Shown here piece after piece: positions 17,441-26,854 of a stretch of 44,689 nucleotides of DNA. The stretch's first letter is position 1; each line of letters starts with the position of its first letter. The translations under genes were made by a program, and so were the position numbers. The DNA comes from Candidatus Woesearchaeota archaeon. GTDB lineage: Archaea; Nanobdellota; Nanobdellia; Woesearchaeales; GW2011-AR4. A model generated the notes under the pieces. The model did no database searches, had not been told where the DNA came from, and saw only the letters and a program-made list of their open reading frames with translations. Where the stretch lies: assembly GCA_016187495.1 (NCBI GenBank), contig JACPJP010000009.1, positions 1-44,689 of the forward strand. The letters run 5' to 3'.

Positions 17441-19407
17441 TTATAGAATTTTTTGTTTAGCTCCTTATCTTCCTTATTTACTTTGAATTGTGAATCTTCT
17501 ATTTCAGAAAGATTCACATAAAGTTGGTTTTTATTCAACATCTCAACAAGAAGTTTCTTCTGTTTTTCTATTGGCAGTTTTTTGAATTGTTATTTATTGT
17601 CGTTAAATCTCTTTATATCGACATCGTAATTCAAGAAGTAATGCTCAACCATTTCCTTCCAGATTTTAAGCAGATTATCTGCTGATTTTACAGATTCGAT
17701 TTTATCGACAGCTTCTTCGTTAAATTTGAGTAATTCTCCATAAACAAAATGCTCTTTTTTATTAAAAGTATTGAGATTTTCTTCCTTTCCATTAAGTTCC
17801 ATGACTTTTCTTATTCTTTTGAGAATTACATCCATGTGAGAATCTAATTGTTCAACCAAAATAAACTGCCTATTTTCACCATCTTCTTTATTTAATTCTA
17901 AAGTGGCATGTGCGGTTGTTCCACTTCCAGCAAAAAAGTCCATAATAATATCTTCCTTTGAGGTCATTATCTTTAGCGTATCCACGACGGCGTAAAGTGC
18001 TTTTGGGTAAGAGAATATCTTTTCTCCAAGTATAGATTTCAAAACCCCTGTTCCACTTGTTGTTGCATTATATCTTTTTCCTATCCAATGAGTTTTTATT
18101 TTTGTACCTTCTGATTCTCTATATTTTTCAAATACTTGAACATTTCCTTCATCGTCTTTTAATGCTTTATATTCTGATGGTTTTTCTTCAAGAAGTTGTT
18201 TAAAACTCTCTTTTTGCATTCTCCAACATATTTTTCTCTTTTTATTAATAGGCCAAACCTCATAATATCCTGTTTTTTTATCTAGAGTCAGTTCCTTCAA
18301 GTCTTTACTAACATAAATTGGATAGAAATACTTTTCCTCAGCTTTGCTTAATTTTTCCTCAACAAAACGAGAGTACATTAATGGTTCATATTTGAATTTT
18401 CCAGCTTCATCTTCTTCTTCATATTCTGCCTTTCGTTCTTCATCTAATACAACACCCCTAAATTCTGCTAAATTAGTATTTTTAGCATAAACTAACATAT
18501 ACTCTGTTGTTGTACTGAAATACTTTGCAAATTGCCTACCTTGTGGTCTGATTACAACACTCACAATACCTAAACGATTTTCCCTGCCAAAAACTTCATC
18601 TGATAATGCGCCCAAATAGAAAAGCTCAACATGGTCTATCGTTATGGCAATAAATCCATCTTCTTTTAAGAAATCTTTTGCTACTTCTAATCTATTCTTC
18701 ATAAAAGTAAGCCAAGTAGAATGCTTGAAATTATTATTATAGGTGAATATTTCTGTTGCGCCACCAGTATTATAAGGTGGATCAATATAAATCAGCTTCA
18801 CTTTTCCTTGAAACTCTTTCCTTAAAGAATGCAGAGCAAGAAGATTATTCCCCTTGATAATCAGATTTTCCCTGATTATTCCATCTTTATCCCTTTTGAA
18901 ATCAGTTACTTTTTCTTCTCCTTTTGCAGTAAATCGCTTAAAATTAGTCAATACTTTTGCGTCAAGTAATCTGTCAATCTCATCTTGAGCAAGTATCTCA
19001 TTAAAGAATATTTCATTTCTTTTTTCATCTTCTTTAGTCATTCCGCCTTCTAGAACACAATCCTTGAATGGCCAGACTAAAACTACTTCTCCTCTCTCTT
19101 TTAATGTTTTCCCATCAATTGTTAATCTAATATTTTGTTTGAATTTTGTATAAGAATCACTTAAGAAATTCTTATCTTGGATAAAATCAATGAATTTGTT
19201 AATCTCAAAAACCCAATGCTCTTTTATTTCTGAAAAGAATTTTTCTTTTATATCTTTTTCAGATAATAATGCTTCAATAAGCTTTTTATCAATCTTTAAA
19301 GCCTCGTTTATGATTTCGCTTCTTATTAATTCTCCAGATTCGTCATCAACAAAGCGAAGGTCTTTTTTAAGTAAAGCTGTTAATTTGTCATTAAAATTAT
19401 TTACCAT
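17437..19407 (-). CDS. Type III restriction-modification methyltransferase Mod, interrupted by an in-frame TAA at 17590-17592
   Basis: LIYIDPPYNTGG and MDFFAGSGTTAHATLELN motifs; after the TAA the same frame continues QFKKLPIEKQKKLLVEMLNKNQLYVNLSEIEDSQFKVNKEDKELNKKFYK*, a typical Mod C-terminus. Confidence 0.88.
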
Positions 19408-19555
19408 CCAAAAACACCACTATATTTCTGTAACTATCCAGATTATATAAACATTTCCACCAATAAAAACATATGGCAGCCAACGGATCAAAAAACCTAC
19501 AGTCCACTTATTTTAAGTAAAGCTTTTATAGAATTCCGTATTAAATTATCAACAA

Positions 19556-20227
19556 ATGCCCTACAAATTTTCCCCATCAAGCCTTTCGTTATTGAAAGAA
19601 TGCCCCAGATGCTTCTGGCTGCAGTTTAATAAAGGCATTAAGAGGCCTGAGGGTATATTTCCTTCTTTGCCTAGCGGCATGGACAGAATCCTTAAAGCTC
19701 ATTTTGACAGCTTCAGGGATAAGGAAGAATTGCCTCCAGAACTGCAGGAACTTAATGGGGAGGTTAAGCTGTTTGATAATAAAGAGCTTCTGGAAGAATG
19801 GAGAAACAACAGAAAAGGCATAAAATGGGAAGATAAAGAGGGAAACTTGTTCAAAGGTGCTGTGGATAACATACTCAAAAAAGGCAATAAACTGATAGTT
19901 TTAGACTACAAAACAAGGGGCTTTCCATTAAAGGATGATACTCATGAGCATTATCAGGATCAATTAGACATATACAATCTTTTACTGAGAAAAAACAGCT
20001 ATGAAACGGAAGATTATTCTTACTTGTTGTTCTATCACCCGGATAAGGTAAATGGAAATGGTGATGTGGTTTTTAATACAGATCTAATAAAGATGAAAAT
20101 AAGCATAAAAAACGCTGAAAAAATCTTTAAGGATGCTTTAGGGGTGTTAAAAGGAGATATTCCTGAATGCGCAGAAGATTGTAAATATTGCGAATGGTCT
20201 AATGAAAATCAAAAACTACGGCAGTAA
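19556..20227 (+). CDS. PD-(D/E)XK nuclease superfamily protein (Cas4/RecB-like, stand-alone)
   Basis: SPSSLSLLKECPRCFWLQ, LIVLDYKTRG and terminal CAEDCKYCEW cysteine motif. Confidence 0.8.
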   Translation: MPYKFSPSSLSLLKECPRCFWLQFNKGIKRPEGIFPSLPSGMDRILKAHFDSFRDKEELPPELQELNGEVKLFDNKELLEEWRNNRKGIKWEDKEGNLFKGAVDNILKKGNKLIVLDYKTRGFPLKDDTHEHYQDQLDIYNLLLRKNSYETEDYSYLLFYHPDKVNGNGDVVFNTDLIKMKISIKNAEKIFKDALGVLKGDIPECAEDCKYCEWSNENQKLRQ

Positions 20228-20250
20228 CGCAATACGGTGGCTTAAAAACT

Positions 20251-20380
20251 CTCGCTCACTACGTTCGCTCGGTTCGCCTTCGGCTCACCCGCCTAACAAT
20301 CGCAAGACAACGTTTTCCTTCGGAAAACGCCCAGCAAGGCGAGCTTTGGACGTTGGGTTGCCTCGCCAAAGTCGTCTTGC
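20251..20380 (+). repeat. GC-rich multi-hairpin structured element with attC-like core pair
   Basis: GCAAGAC (20302)/GTCTTGC (20374), CGTTTTCC-TTC-GGAAAACG (20311-20329), GGCGAG (20338)/CTCGCC (20362); GCCTAAC (20291) and GTTGGGT (20352). Confidence 0.55.
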
Positions 20381-20504
20381 TAATCCGTTAAATGTCCTTT
20401 TCACCCGTAACATTACATTAAACAATTATCCAAGCACCAAAGAACCGTGATTATAAAAATACCATAATCAGTTTCTTGCTTATACCTCAAAAAATTTTAA
20501 TAGA

Positions 20505-21383
20505 TTAATGCCCCATCCCTTTTACTTTATGGTTCTCTATGCATTCCTCGCACTCAAACTCAAGGGTTGCATGCCTTATATTGTATTTTTTAAGATTTTT
20601 CTTGATTTTTTGTTTAATTGCCTCTATTTTGCCCATGTTTTGCTCGTTTGTAAATATGTGTGCGTCTATAACATTTATATTAGAGCATAAGCTCCATAAA
20701 TGCACATTATGTACGCTTTCTACACCTTTAACAATTTCGATATCTTTAATTACATTGTCAAAATTAACATTTTTTGGGGCAAATCCAAGGAGTACATAAA
20801 TAGAATCTTTTATTATTGCAAATGCAGAAAACAGTACAAAAATTGCTATTAAGCTGCCGAGTATAGGATCAATGATAGTTTGTCCTGTAAAAAATATCCA
20901 TGCTGAAGCAAAAATAACTGCTACTGAAGAAAGCGTATCTGAAATAACATGCGTAAATGCGCTTTTGACGTTAATGTCATGGCTGCCATGTAGCTTTAAG
21001 GCAACATACATATTTACCAGAAGCCCTATTAACGCAACCACAAACATAGTCACGCTTTCAATCGGTTTTGGAGCAAAAACTCTTTGGTATGCCTGCAAAA
21101 AAATCCACAGGCTTATGCCTAAAAGCAAAATGCCGTTGATAAAAGCCGCAAAGATTTCTATCCTATGGTAGCCAAATGTCTTTGTTCTTGACGGAAGATT
21201 TTTTGCAATGTGTATGGCACTTAATGAAAGAAGCAGGGCAAAAACATCCCTGAGCATATGCCCTGCGTCACCTAATAAAGACAATGAGCCGGAAATAATG
21301 CTTCCAATAATCTCCACAACAAAGAAAACAGAAGTCAGCATTATAGCCATATTTAATGATTTTTCGACATTATTTTCCTGCAT
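20505..21383 (-). CDS. Cation diffusion facilitator (zinc-type) transporter
   Basis: GSLSLLGDAGHMLRDV, HVISDTLSSV, HDINVKSAF motifs. Confidence 0.92.
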   Translation of the reverse strand: MQENNVEKSLNMAIMLTSVFFVVEIIGSIISGSLSLLGDAGHMLRDVFALLLSLSAIHIAKNLPSRTKTFGYHRIEIFAAFINGILLLGISLWIFLQAYQRVFAPKPIESVTMFVVALIGLLVNMYVALKLHGSHDINVKSAFTHVISDTLSSVAVIFASAWIFFTGQTIIDPILGSLIAIFVLFSAFAIIKDSIYVLLGFAPKNVNFDNVIKDIEIVKGVESVHNVHLWSLCSNINVIDAHIFTNEQNMGKIEAIKQKIKKNLKKYNIRHATLEFECEECIENHKVKGMGH

Positions 21384-21463
21384 AAAAATACTATGAAATG
21401 TTCGATTTAATATCTTTTGGTTTTAAAGTCAATAACTTTGGTTATTCTTAACACTTAATCATC

Positions 21464-22456
21464 TTATAATCTCTTTACTGTAGCTTCGGCATTATTTATT
21501 GTAATTATTGTTCCATCATCATAAAACCCTTTGTTTACAAATCCAAATCCAATTGCCTTATTTAGATTCGGAGAAAAAGCAGCGCTTGTGACATGCCCAA
21601 CTTCATCATTACCTGCCATTATTTTCGCATTTTTTTCAGGTATGTCATTGCTGTCAATTTCAAAAAGCCTTAATTTTTTTGCAGTAGCGCCTTTTGCTAT
21701 ATTTTTTACGCGAGCAACAATTTCCTGCCCAACAAAGCACCCCTTATCATAGTTCATTGCTTTTTCAGTAACTTCCGGCAAAATATTTTTTTCATCAAAG
21801 TCGACACCAAACAACGGGATTTTAGCCTCTATTCTTAAAACATTATATGTTTCATTGTTTATTATTTTTAAACCATCGTCTTTTCCATTGTTAATTATTA
21901 ATTCCTTGAATTCTTTGTAATTGGATGCGGGAACATAGATATCGTACCCATCAAAATTTGTCCTATTATTTTTCATAATTAGAATATCGATTTTTTCATC
22001 ATTGTTTTTAGTTTCGATTATAATTGACTGATATTGGCTCTGCAGCTCAATTTTGGACTTAAAAATATTATTGATCAATTCTGTTGATTTAGGCCCTTGC
22101 AATGAAAACAAAGCATATCTTAATGTAGCATCCTCAACCTCAGATTTTCCAAGCGCAGCATCTCCATTCAATTTTTTTATTATACTATTTTTTCCAATAA
22201 TGCTTAAATTAATAAAAAGAAAATCGTCAAACTTATACACAATGCAGTCTGACAATATTTTGCCATTTCTATCAAGAAAAGAGGCATAAACTCCATTGAA
22301 ACTTTCCAGATTTTCAACGTCATTGGAAACCAACCCATTGATAAAATCAACTCTTCCATGGCCTTTAACTATTATTTTCCCCTCTATAGAGAAATCAAAC
22401 AATCCAACATTGCTTTTTACAGTATAATACTGGCCCAATATTTCATTATTCAGCAT
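21464..22456 (-). CDS. Folate-binding YgfZ/GcvT-family protein
   Basis: YDKGCFVGQEIVARV (YgfZ KGCxxGQE signature), GLFDFSIEGKIIVKGHGRVDFINGLVSNDV. Confidence 0.88.
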   Translation of the reverse strand: MLNNEILGQYYTVKSNVGLFDFSIEGKIIVKGHGRVDFINGLVSNDVENLESFNGVYASFLDRNGKILSDCIVYKFDDFLFINLSIIGKNSIIKKLNGDAALGKSEVEDATLRYALFSLQGPKSTELINNIFKSKIELQSQYQSIIIETKNNDEKIDILIMKNNRTNFDGYDIYVPASNYKEFKELIINNGKDDGLKIINNETYNVLRIEAKIPLFGVDFDEKNILPEVTEKAMNYDKGCFVGQEIVARVKNIAKGATAKKLRLFEIDSNDIPEKNAKIMAGNDEVGHVTSAAFSPNLNKAIGFGFVNKGFYDDGTIITINNAEATVKRL

Positions 22457-22539
22457 TTTACTTTGTTAAGGTACATCATTAATTATAATTTTTATTTTTT
22501 ATATAGGGGGTAACAGCTTATTGAATTTTTAATTATTGT

Positions 22540-23130
22540 TCATAGAAATGATTGCACTAAACCCATAAAAACCTTGCTCCCGTCAAACCCCGGAATAGGC
22601 AGCATATTGAAGATGAACAAAAACATATTAATCTTGCTGGTCAAAAGCAAAGCAACATTATGCTTCTTAGAAAATAGATTCTTTTTAATTGCAAAAGCCG
22701 CAAACAGCCATAAAATCAAATTAACAGCAGGACCTGAAAACGCAATTATGCTGCTTTCCAGAGGCGTTGCCCTTCCGATTATTGAAACATACGCAGGCAC
22801 GATGAATATAAATCCAAAATTCATAAGTTTCATCAGCAAAGCCAGCATAAGAAAAAAATACGCTGCTTGGAATTGCGCCTCCAGGCCATAGCTTAAGGCA
22901 ACGAACTTGTGGCCAAGTTCATGAAAAATTATAGCGGGCGCTGCAACTAAAACTGCAAACTTGAAATCATCAGAAAAAAATCCCTGCTTAATCTGCTTTA
23001 ATGGATCATAATCTTCCTGAACAGGCTTCTTAAACAAACCAGAAAATATGTAGCCAACTACTATAGTCATTACCACCATGTCAAAAATTTCCTCTAATGT
23101 AAAAAAAGCCATCCTACTTCCTCTCCTCAA
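22540..23130 (-). CDS. M50-family (site-2 protease-like) membrane metalloprotease
   Basis: [11 protein letters not shown] and [13 protein letters not shown] motifs. Confidence 0.9.
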   Translation of the reverse strand: MRRGSRMAFFTLEEIFDMVVMTIVVGYIFSGLFKKPVQEDYDPLKQIKQGFFSDDFKFAVLVAAPAIIFHELGHKFVALSYGLEAQFQAAYFFLMLALLMKLMNFGFIFIVPAYVSIIGRATPLESSIIAFSGPAVNLILWLFAAFAIKKNLFSKKHNVALLLTSKINMFLFIFNMLPIPGFDGSKVFMGLVQSFL

Positions 23131-23509
23131 ACTTCAAAGCTGCGGAATTTATGCAATACCTCTTTCCAGTGGGCTTAGGCCCGTCATCAAAAACATGCCC
23201 AAGATGCCCTTTGCACCTGCCGCATAATACTTCTACTCTATTCATAAAAAGGCTTTTATCCTCTTTAAGCTCAACATTTTTCTTGTCTGCAGCATCATAA
23301 AAGCTAGGCCATCCTGTCCCAGAATCATATTTTGTCTCAGAAGAAAATAGTTTAGTGCCGCAGCCAGAGCAATAATACATTCCTTTTTTCTTATTTTTAT
23401 AACACTTGCCTGTAAATGGAAGCTCAGTCCCCTTTTCTCTCAATATTTTATACTCCTCGGGGCTTAGGCAAGTTTTCCATTCTTTTTCAGTTTTTTTCAT
23501 TGTTTTCAT
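23114..23509 (-). CDS. msrB: Peptide-methionine (R)-S-oxide reductase
   Basis: [49 protein letters not shown]. Confidence 0.97.
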   Translation of the reverse strand: MKTMKKTEKEWKTCLSPEEYKILREKGTELPFTGKCYKNKKKGMYYCSGCGTKLFSSETKYDSGTGWPSFYDAADKKNVELKEDKSLFMNRVEVLCGRCKGHLGHVFDDGPKPTGKRYCINSAALKFEERK

Positions 23510-23510
23510 C

Positions 23511-24308
23511 TTATTGGATTATCTCATATAAACCATACAAAATCCGGTCTACACCCTTTATTAAGTCAAAGCCATTTCCCTCTATAACCATGCAGTTATT
23601 ATCAAAATAAACCCCAGAATTATTGGCTTCTTTTACATATAAGACAAGCTTGTCTGTATTATCGCATGTAATTATCGGCCTGTTTGCGCATGCAAATGTC
23701 TCATTTTTGTCGCACGCAGCAATAGGTTGTTTGAAGAATATATTTGTCATATGCGTGTTAAAATCGCCGACAGCCAAAGCAACAGAAGAGAAGTTCTGCC
23801 CAGTTGGGTTGAACGTGACATAGTATTCGGTTGCATTGTTAAATAAGTTTGTGTCTAATGAACCCCTTATCTTTATATTTTCAACATCCCTCGGCCCATA
23901 TCTGAATTGTATGTTATACAGCCTAGTTCCTTTCGGGCTTACAAGCTGCGCATACCATAAGCCATCAAATTTCACAAAAGAGTAAACACCATCATAGAGA
24001 TATCCTTGGTCTTTTTTTAATTTCCCTTTGAAATTCAGCTCATGCAGCTCGTCTATTGTCTGAGGCCTTTCCTGCTTAAAGTATCTTAGCCCAAATATAG
24101 TGCCAAATAATAATAGGATTATTATTGCGCCAATTATTAGCGTTCTGTCAGATTTTAATTTCACTTCTTTAGCCTCTTCTTCCTTGCTTTCCTCTTGCTT
24201 TTCCTCAGGCATTTCATCTATCTCCTTTTTCTTTTTTTCATATTCTTCTGTAGTTATTATGCCCCGCTCATAACTTTCCTGGAGTTTTTTTAGTTCTACA
24301 TGTTTCAT
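23511..24308 (-). CDS. SHOCT-like domain membrane protein
   Basis: N-terminal [22 protein letters not shown], one TM, extracytoplasmic domain ending [28 protein letters not shown]. Confidence 0.6.
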   Translation of the reverse strand: MKHVELKKLQESYERGIITTEEYEKKKKEIDEMPEEKQEESKEEEAKEVKLKSDRTLIIGAIIILLLFGTIFGLRYFKQERPQTIDELHELNFKGKLKKDQGYLYDGVYSFVKFDGLWYAQLVSPKGTRLYNIQFRYGPRDVENIKIRGSLDTNLFNNATEYYVTFNPTGQNFSSVALAVGDFNTHMTNIFFKQPIAACDKNETFACANRPIITCDNTDKLVLYVKEANNSGVYFDNNCMVIEGNGFDLIKGVDRILYGLYEIIQ

Positions 24309-24898
24309 ATTATCCCTAAAATGCCGTAAACCAGCCTGTCTTTTAATCTTATCACATCAGCAGCATTTGCAGCTTCCGCCATTATGCAGTTATTTTCAAT
24401 ATGCAAATTGGTTGCATTAGACTCTTTAAAGTAAATAACCGGAACAAATTGAGTGGCATCTTCGCATGTAATAGTGGGGAAATTTAAGTAATCTGATGTA
24501 AACCCGTTTCTTACAAAAATGTTGAAATTGAACAAAGTAGTTCCCATCTGGAATTGCGCAAGCGCAATAGGCTCAGCAAGAGTGTCATTGAATTCTGAAG
24601 TGGTGTCGATTTGCACAACCCTTTTAAGTTTTTCAATAGCCAAGCTTTCAACACCTATAGAATCTGTTTCATCAGGCAGGTAAGTAAACAATACTTCCCT
24701 GCCATTGACTTTTACGCTCCAGAAATTTCCTTTGTCTATAAACTTAAGCCCTTTGTATTTTACTATTCCACTACTTCCAGCACCAAAGCCAAAAAATATA
24801 ACCCCAAACGCGCTGAATATCATTATTATGCCTATGAAATAGCCAATTATTTTCTTGCCAATATTGCTTCTTTCGCGCCTTAACATAAGAAAAGGCAA
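24305..24898 (-). CDS. Membrane-anchored hypothetical protein, paralog of 23511..24308
   Basis: Shares ITCEDATQ...FKESNATNLHIENNCIMAE...[11 protein letters not shown] pattern with the neighbour. Confidence 0.55.
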   Translation of the reverse strand: MPFLMLRRERSNIGKKIIGYFIGIIMIFSAFGVIFFGFGAGSSGIVKYKGLKFIDKGNFWSVKVNGREVLFTYLPDETDSIGVESLAIEKLKRVVQIDTTSEFNDTLAEPIALAQFQMGTTLFNFNIFVRNGFTSDYLNFPTITCEDATQFVPVIYFKESNATNLHIENNCIMAEAANAADVIRLKDRLVYGILGII

Positions 24899-25011
24899 AT
24901 TATATCTGTATTTAAACGTTTTTATGGATTTGAATTTTTTATTATTTTTAGGAATTAAGATAATAACTATTGATAATTGGAAACCTGTTGAGAATATTAA
25001 ATGAACCCGTC

Positions 25012-25644
25012 TTATTGTGCACCAACCAGCTCTTCCTTTATCTTATTCCCATACTTATGCGCAAGATGTAATGGTTCTGGAAGCTTATGCGGTAGCCTAA
25101 TGCACCTTTTTATTACTTCAAGGCATGTCTTCAGCGAAATCTTATAACCTGGGCTTATATAGACTGGGTTAGCATGCTCTCTTGTTATTAAGCCATAGCC
25201 TCTTGCTTCTTTATCCACATAAACTGTTTTATCCCTTACTTCGCCCAGCATAAGCCTTTTTGTAACGCCTATCGTCGCTATATCCAATAAAATTCCAACA
25301 TGAGAAGCCATGCCAATCCTTCTTGGATGCAGAATGCCGTTTGCTTCAACAATTAAAACATCTGGTTTGTTCTCTAAACTATTAAAAGCCTCAATAATGG
25401 CAGGACCGTCTTTGTAAAACAAAAAGCCGCTTTTATAAGGGACTTTTGCTTCAACTACTGCGTGCTTGCTCTCAATTAATTTCATGTTCTTATAGTCACA
25501 GACAGCTATAGCAGAAATAACCTTTCCATCAGCATAAGCCTGGTCAGCTCCAGCAACAGTTTTTATATTTTTGACGCTGTCAATAATGCTTACCTTTTCC
25601 GCAAGTTTAATCTGCTCTTTTTTTAGCTTATTAAAGTCTATCAT
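25012..25644 (-). CDS. nfi: Endonuclease V
   Basis: VAGADQAY, YKSGFLFYKDGPAIIEAF, LIVEANGILHPRRIGMASHVGI. Confidence 0.95.
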   Translation of the reverse strand: MIDFNKLKKEQIKLAEKVSIIDSVKNIKTVAGADQAYADGKVISAIAVCDYKNMKLIESKHAVVEAKVPYKSGFLFYKDGPAIIEAFNSLENKPDVLIVEANGILHPRRIGMASHVGILLDIATIGVTKRLMLGEVRDKTVYVDKEARGYGLITREHANPVYISPGYKISLKTCLEVIKRCIRLPHKLPEPLHLAHKYGNKIKEELVGAQ

Positions 25645-25740
25645 AAGATAGGATTATAGTATTATTGTTTTTAAATTTTGTTTATTGCGAAAGGCTGGAA
25701 GCTAAAAAATTTGTTTAATGCATTTAAAGAAAAAATCAGG

Positions 25741-26112
25741 CTACTTTAATGAGTCTAAGTATTCTTGGACTTCGTGGTACTTGTCATCCGGAACAACTAA
25801 CCAAATTTCCTCTGGCGGTTTTTCTCTTGGGATTTCCCCAATGTACTCACCAATGATTTTGGCACCTTCATCCAAACTTCTAATCCACCTAGCTGGCTCA
25901 GTTTTAGCCATTGGGAATCTAGTTGCTTCTTCTAAACCATACTTTGGAACTAAATAATCTTGAACAAATCTTCTACCAAAATTAGCTGCATGCTCTAGCG
26001 TGTCAAAACGCATTACAGTTCTACCTCCAAAAAATGTTGTAAATTCATCTTTATCAATTTCCCCCCTATTTAACAATTCTTGAGCAACTACAATTTCTAA
26101 TAGACCTTCCAT
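25741..26112 (-). CDS. Hypothetical protein
   Basis: 123 aa ORF with plausible composition; no recognised motif. Confidence 0.4.
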   Translation of the reverse strand: MEGLLEIVVAQELLNRGEIDKDEFTTFFGGRTVMRFDTLEHAANFGRRFVQDYLVPKYGLEEATRFPMAKTEPARWIRSLDEGAKIIGEYIGEIPREKPPEEIWLVVPDDKYHEVQEYLDSLK

Positions 26113-26197
26113 ACAAATAGATAAGATACACTTCTTTATAAACCTTAATTTTTATGGCATTATTTTTTAGAAAACCAATATTAAGAAATTACCTATA

Positions 26198-26328
26198 AAC
26201 CACCCATTTCATCTCTTTTTCCCGTGAATTCCGTGTTCGTAGAACACAGCTTTGCAGATTAATAAAAAAGTTGGCCCCAGTTTTTCGATTCGTTGGGGTG
26301 GTTTGTGAAGAACTCGGTTGCTGGGGCC
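26198..26328. repeat. Crossed inverted repeats (candidate structured RNA / leader)
   Basis: AACCACCC (26198)/GGGTGGTT (26296) interleaved with GGCCCCAG (26273)/CTGGGGCC (26321); GTGTTC-GTA-GAACAC hairpin at 26233-26247. Confidence 0.55.
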
Positions 26329-26334
26329 TGAAAA

Positions 26335-26736
26335 TCATGATTTAGCTGGCTTTTTCATCTCCCTAAGCCATAGTAATCCTATTCTTATCATCTCCTTGTT
26401 GAAATTGTCGCTTATCCTGTAAGTTTTTTTGTAAAGATCGTAATCAATCAATCCCATGCTCTTCATTGGAGTTAAAATCCTGTCATAAAACTGCCTTTTG
26501 TTGTAGCTTATCTTTACTTTCTTGCCTTTATAGGGGGCTTCGTCAATTAAAGTCGTTACATAATTGCCCTCATGCAATTTAGTGGCAAACAGAGACATTT
26601 CCGTCTTGTTTATCTCCCCATTGTTGCCCTTTATCATCTCTATCAGCAGCTTCGCTACAATAATCTGCTGCTTTGTCGCAAACACTACCTCAAATATGTC
26701 TTCCGGCAAATTAAACCGGTCGAATAAAATAACCAT
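26335..26736 (-). CDS. Putative winged-helix transcriptional regulator / hypothetical
   Basis: 133 aa; alpha-rich with YDRILTPMKSMGLIDYDLYKKTYRISDNF wHTH-like segment. Confidence 0.4.
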   Translation of the reverse strand: MVILFDRFNLPEDIFEVVFATKQQIIVAKLLIEMIKGNNGEINKTEMSLFATKLHEGNYVTTLIDEAPYKGKKVKISYNKRQFYDRILTPMKSMGLIDYDLYKKTYRISDNFNKEMIRIGLLWLREMKKPAKS

Positions 26737-26854
26737 ATTAGGCTCCAGATAGTACTACTTCTATATAAAAGTATATCTTATATATAAATGTTACGTTTTT
26801 GTATACTAGTTTAGGAATTTGTATGCAGGTTATCACAACAAAAGCTATTTTTGC

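Noticed and set aside
19556-20227. Cas4 as part of a CRISPR-Cas locus
   Set aside because: No other cas genes or arrays nearby; only the PD-(D/E)XK superfamily assignment is supported.
20202-20450. 82-aa ORF on the plus strand over the structured block
   Set aside because: It lies entirely on the multi-hairpin element and its Arg/Ser/Pro-rich translation looks like translated repeat DNA; no independent coding evidence.
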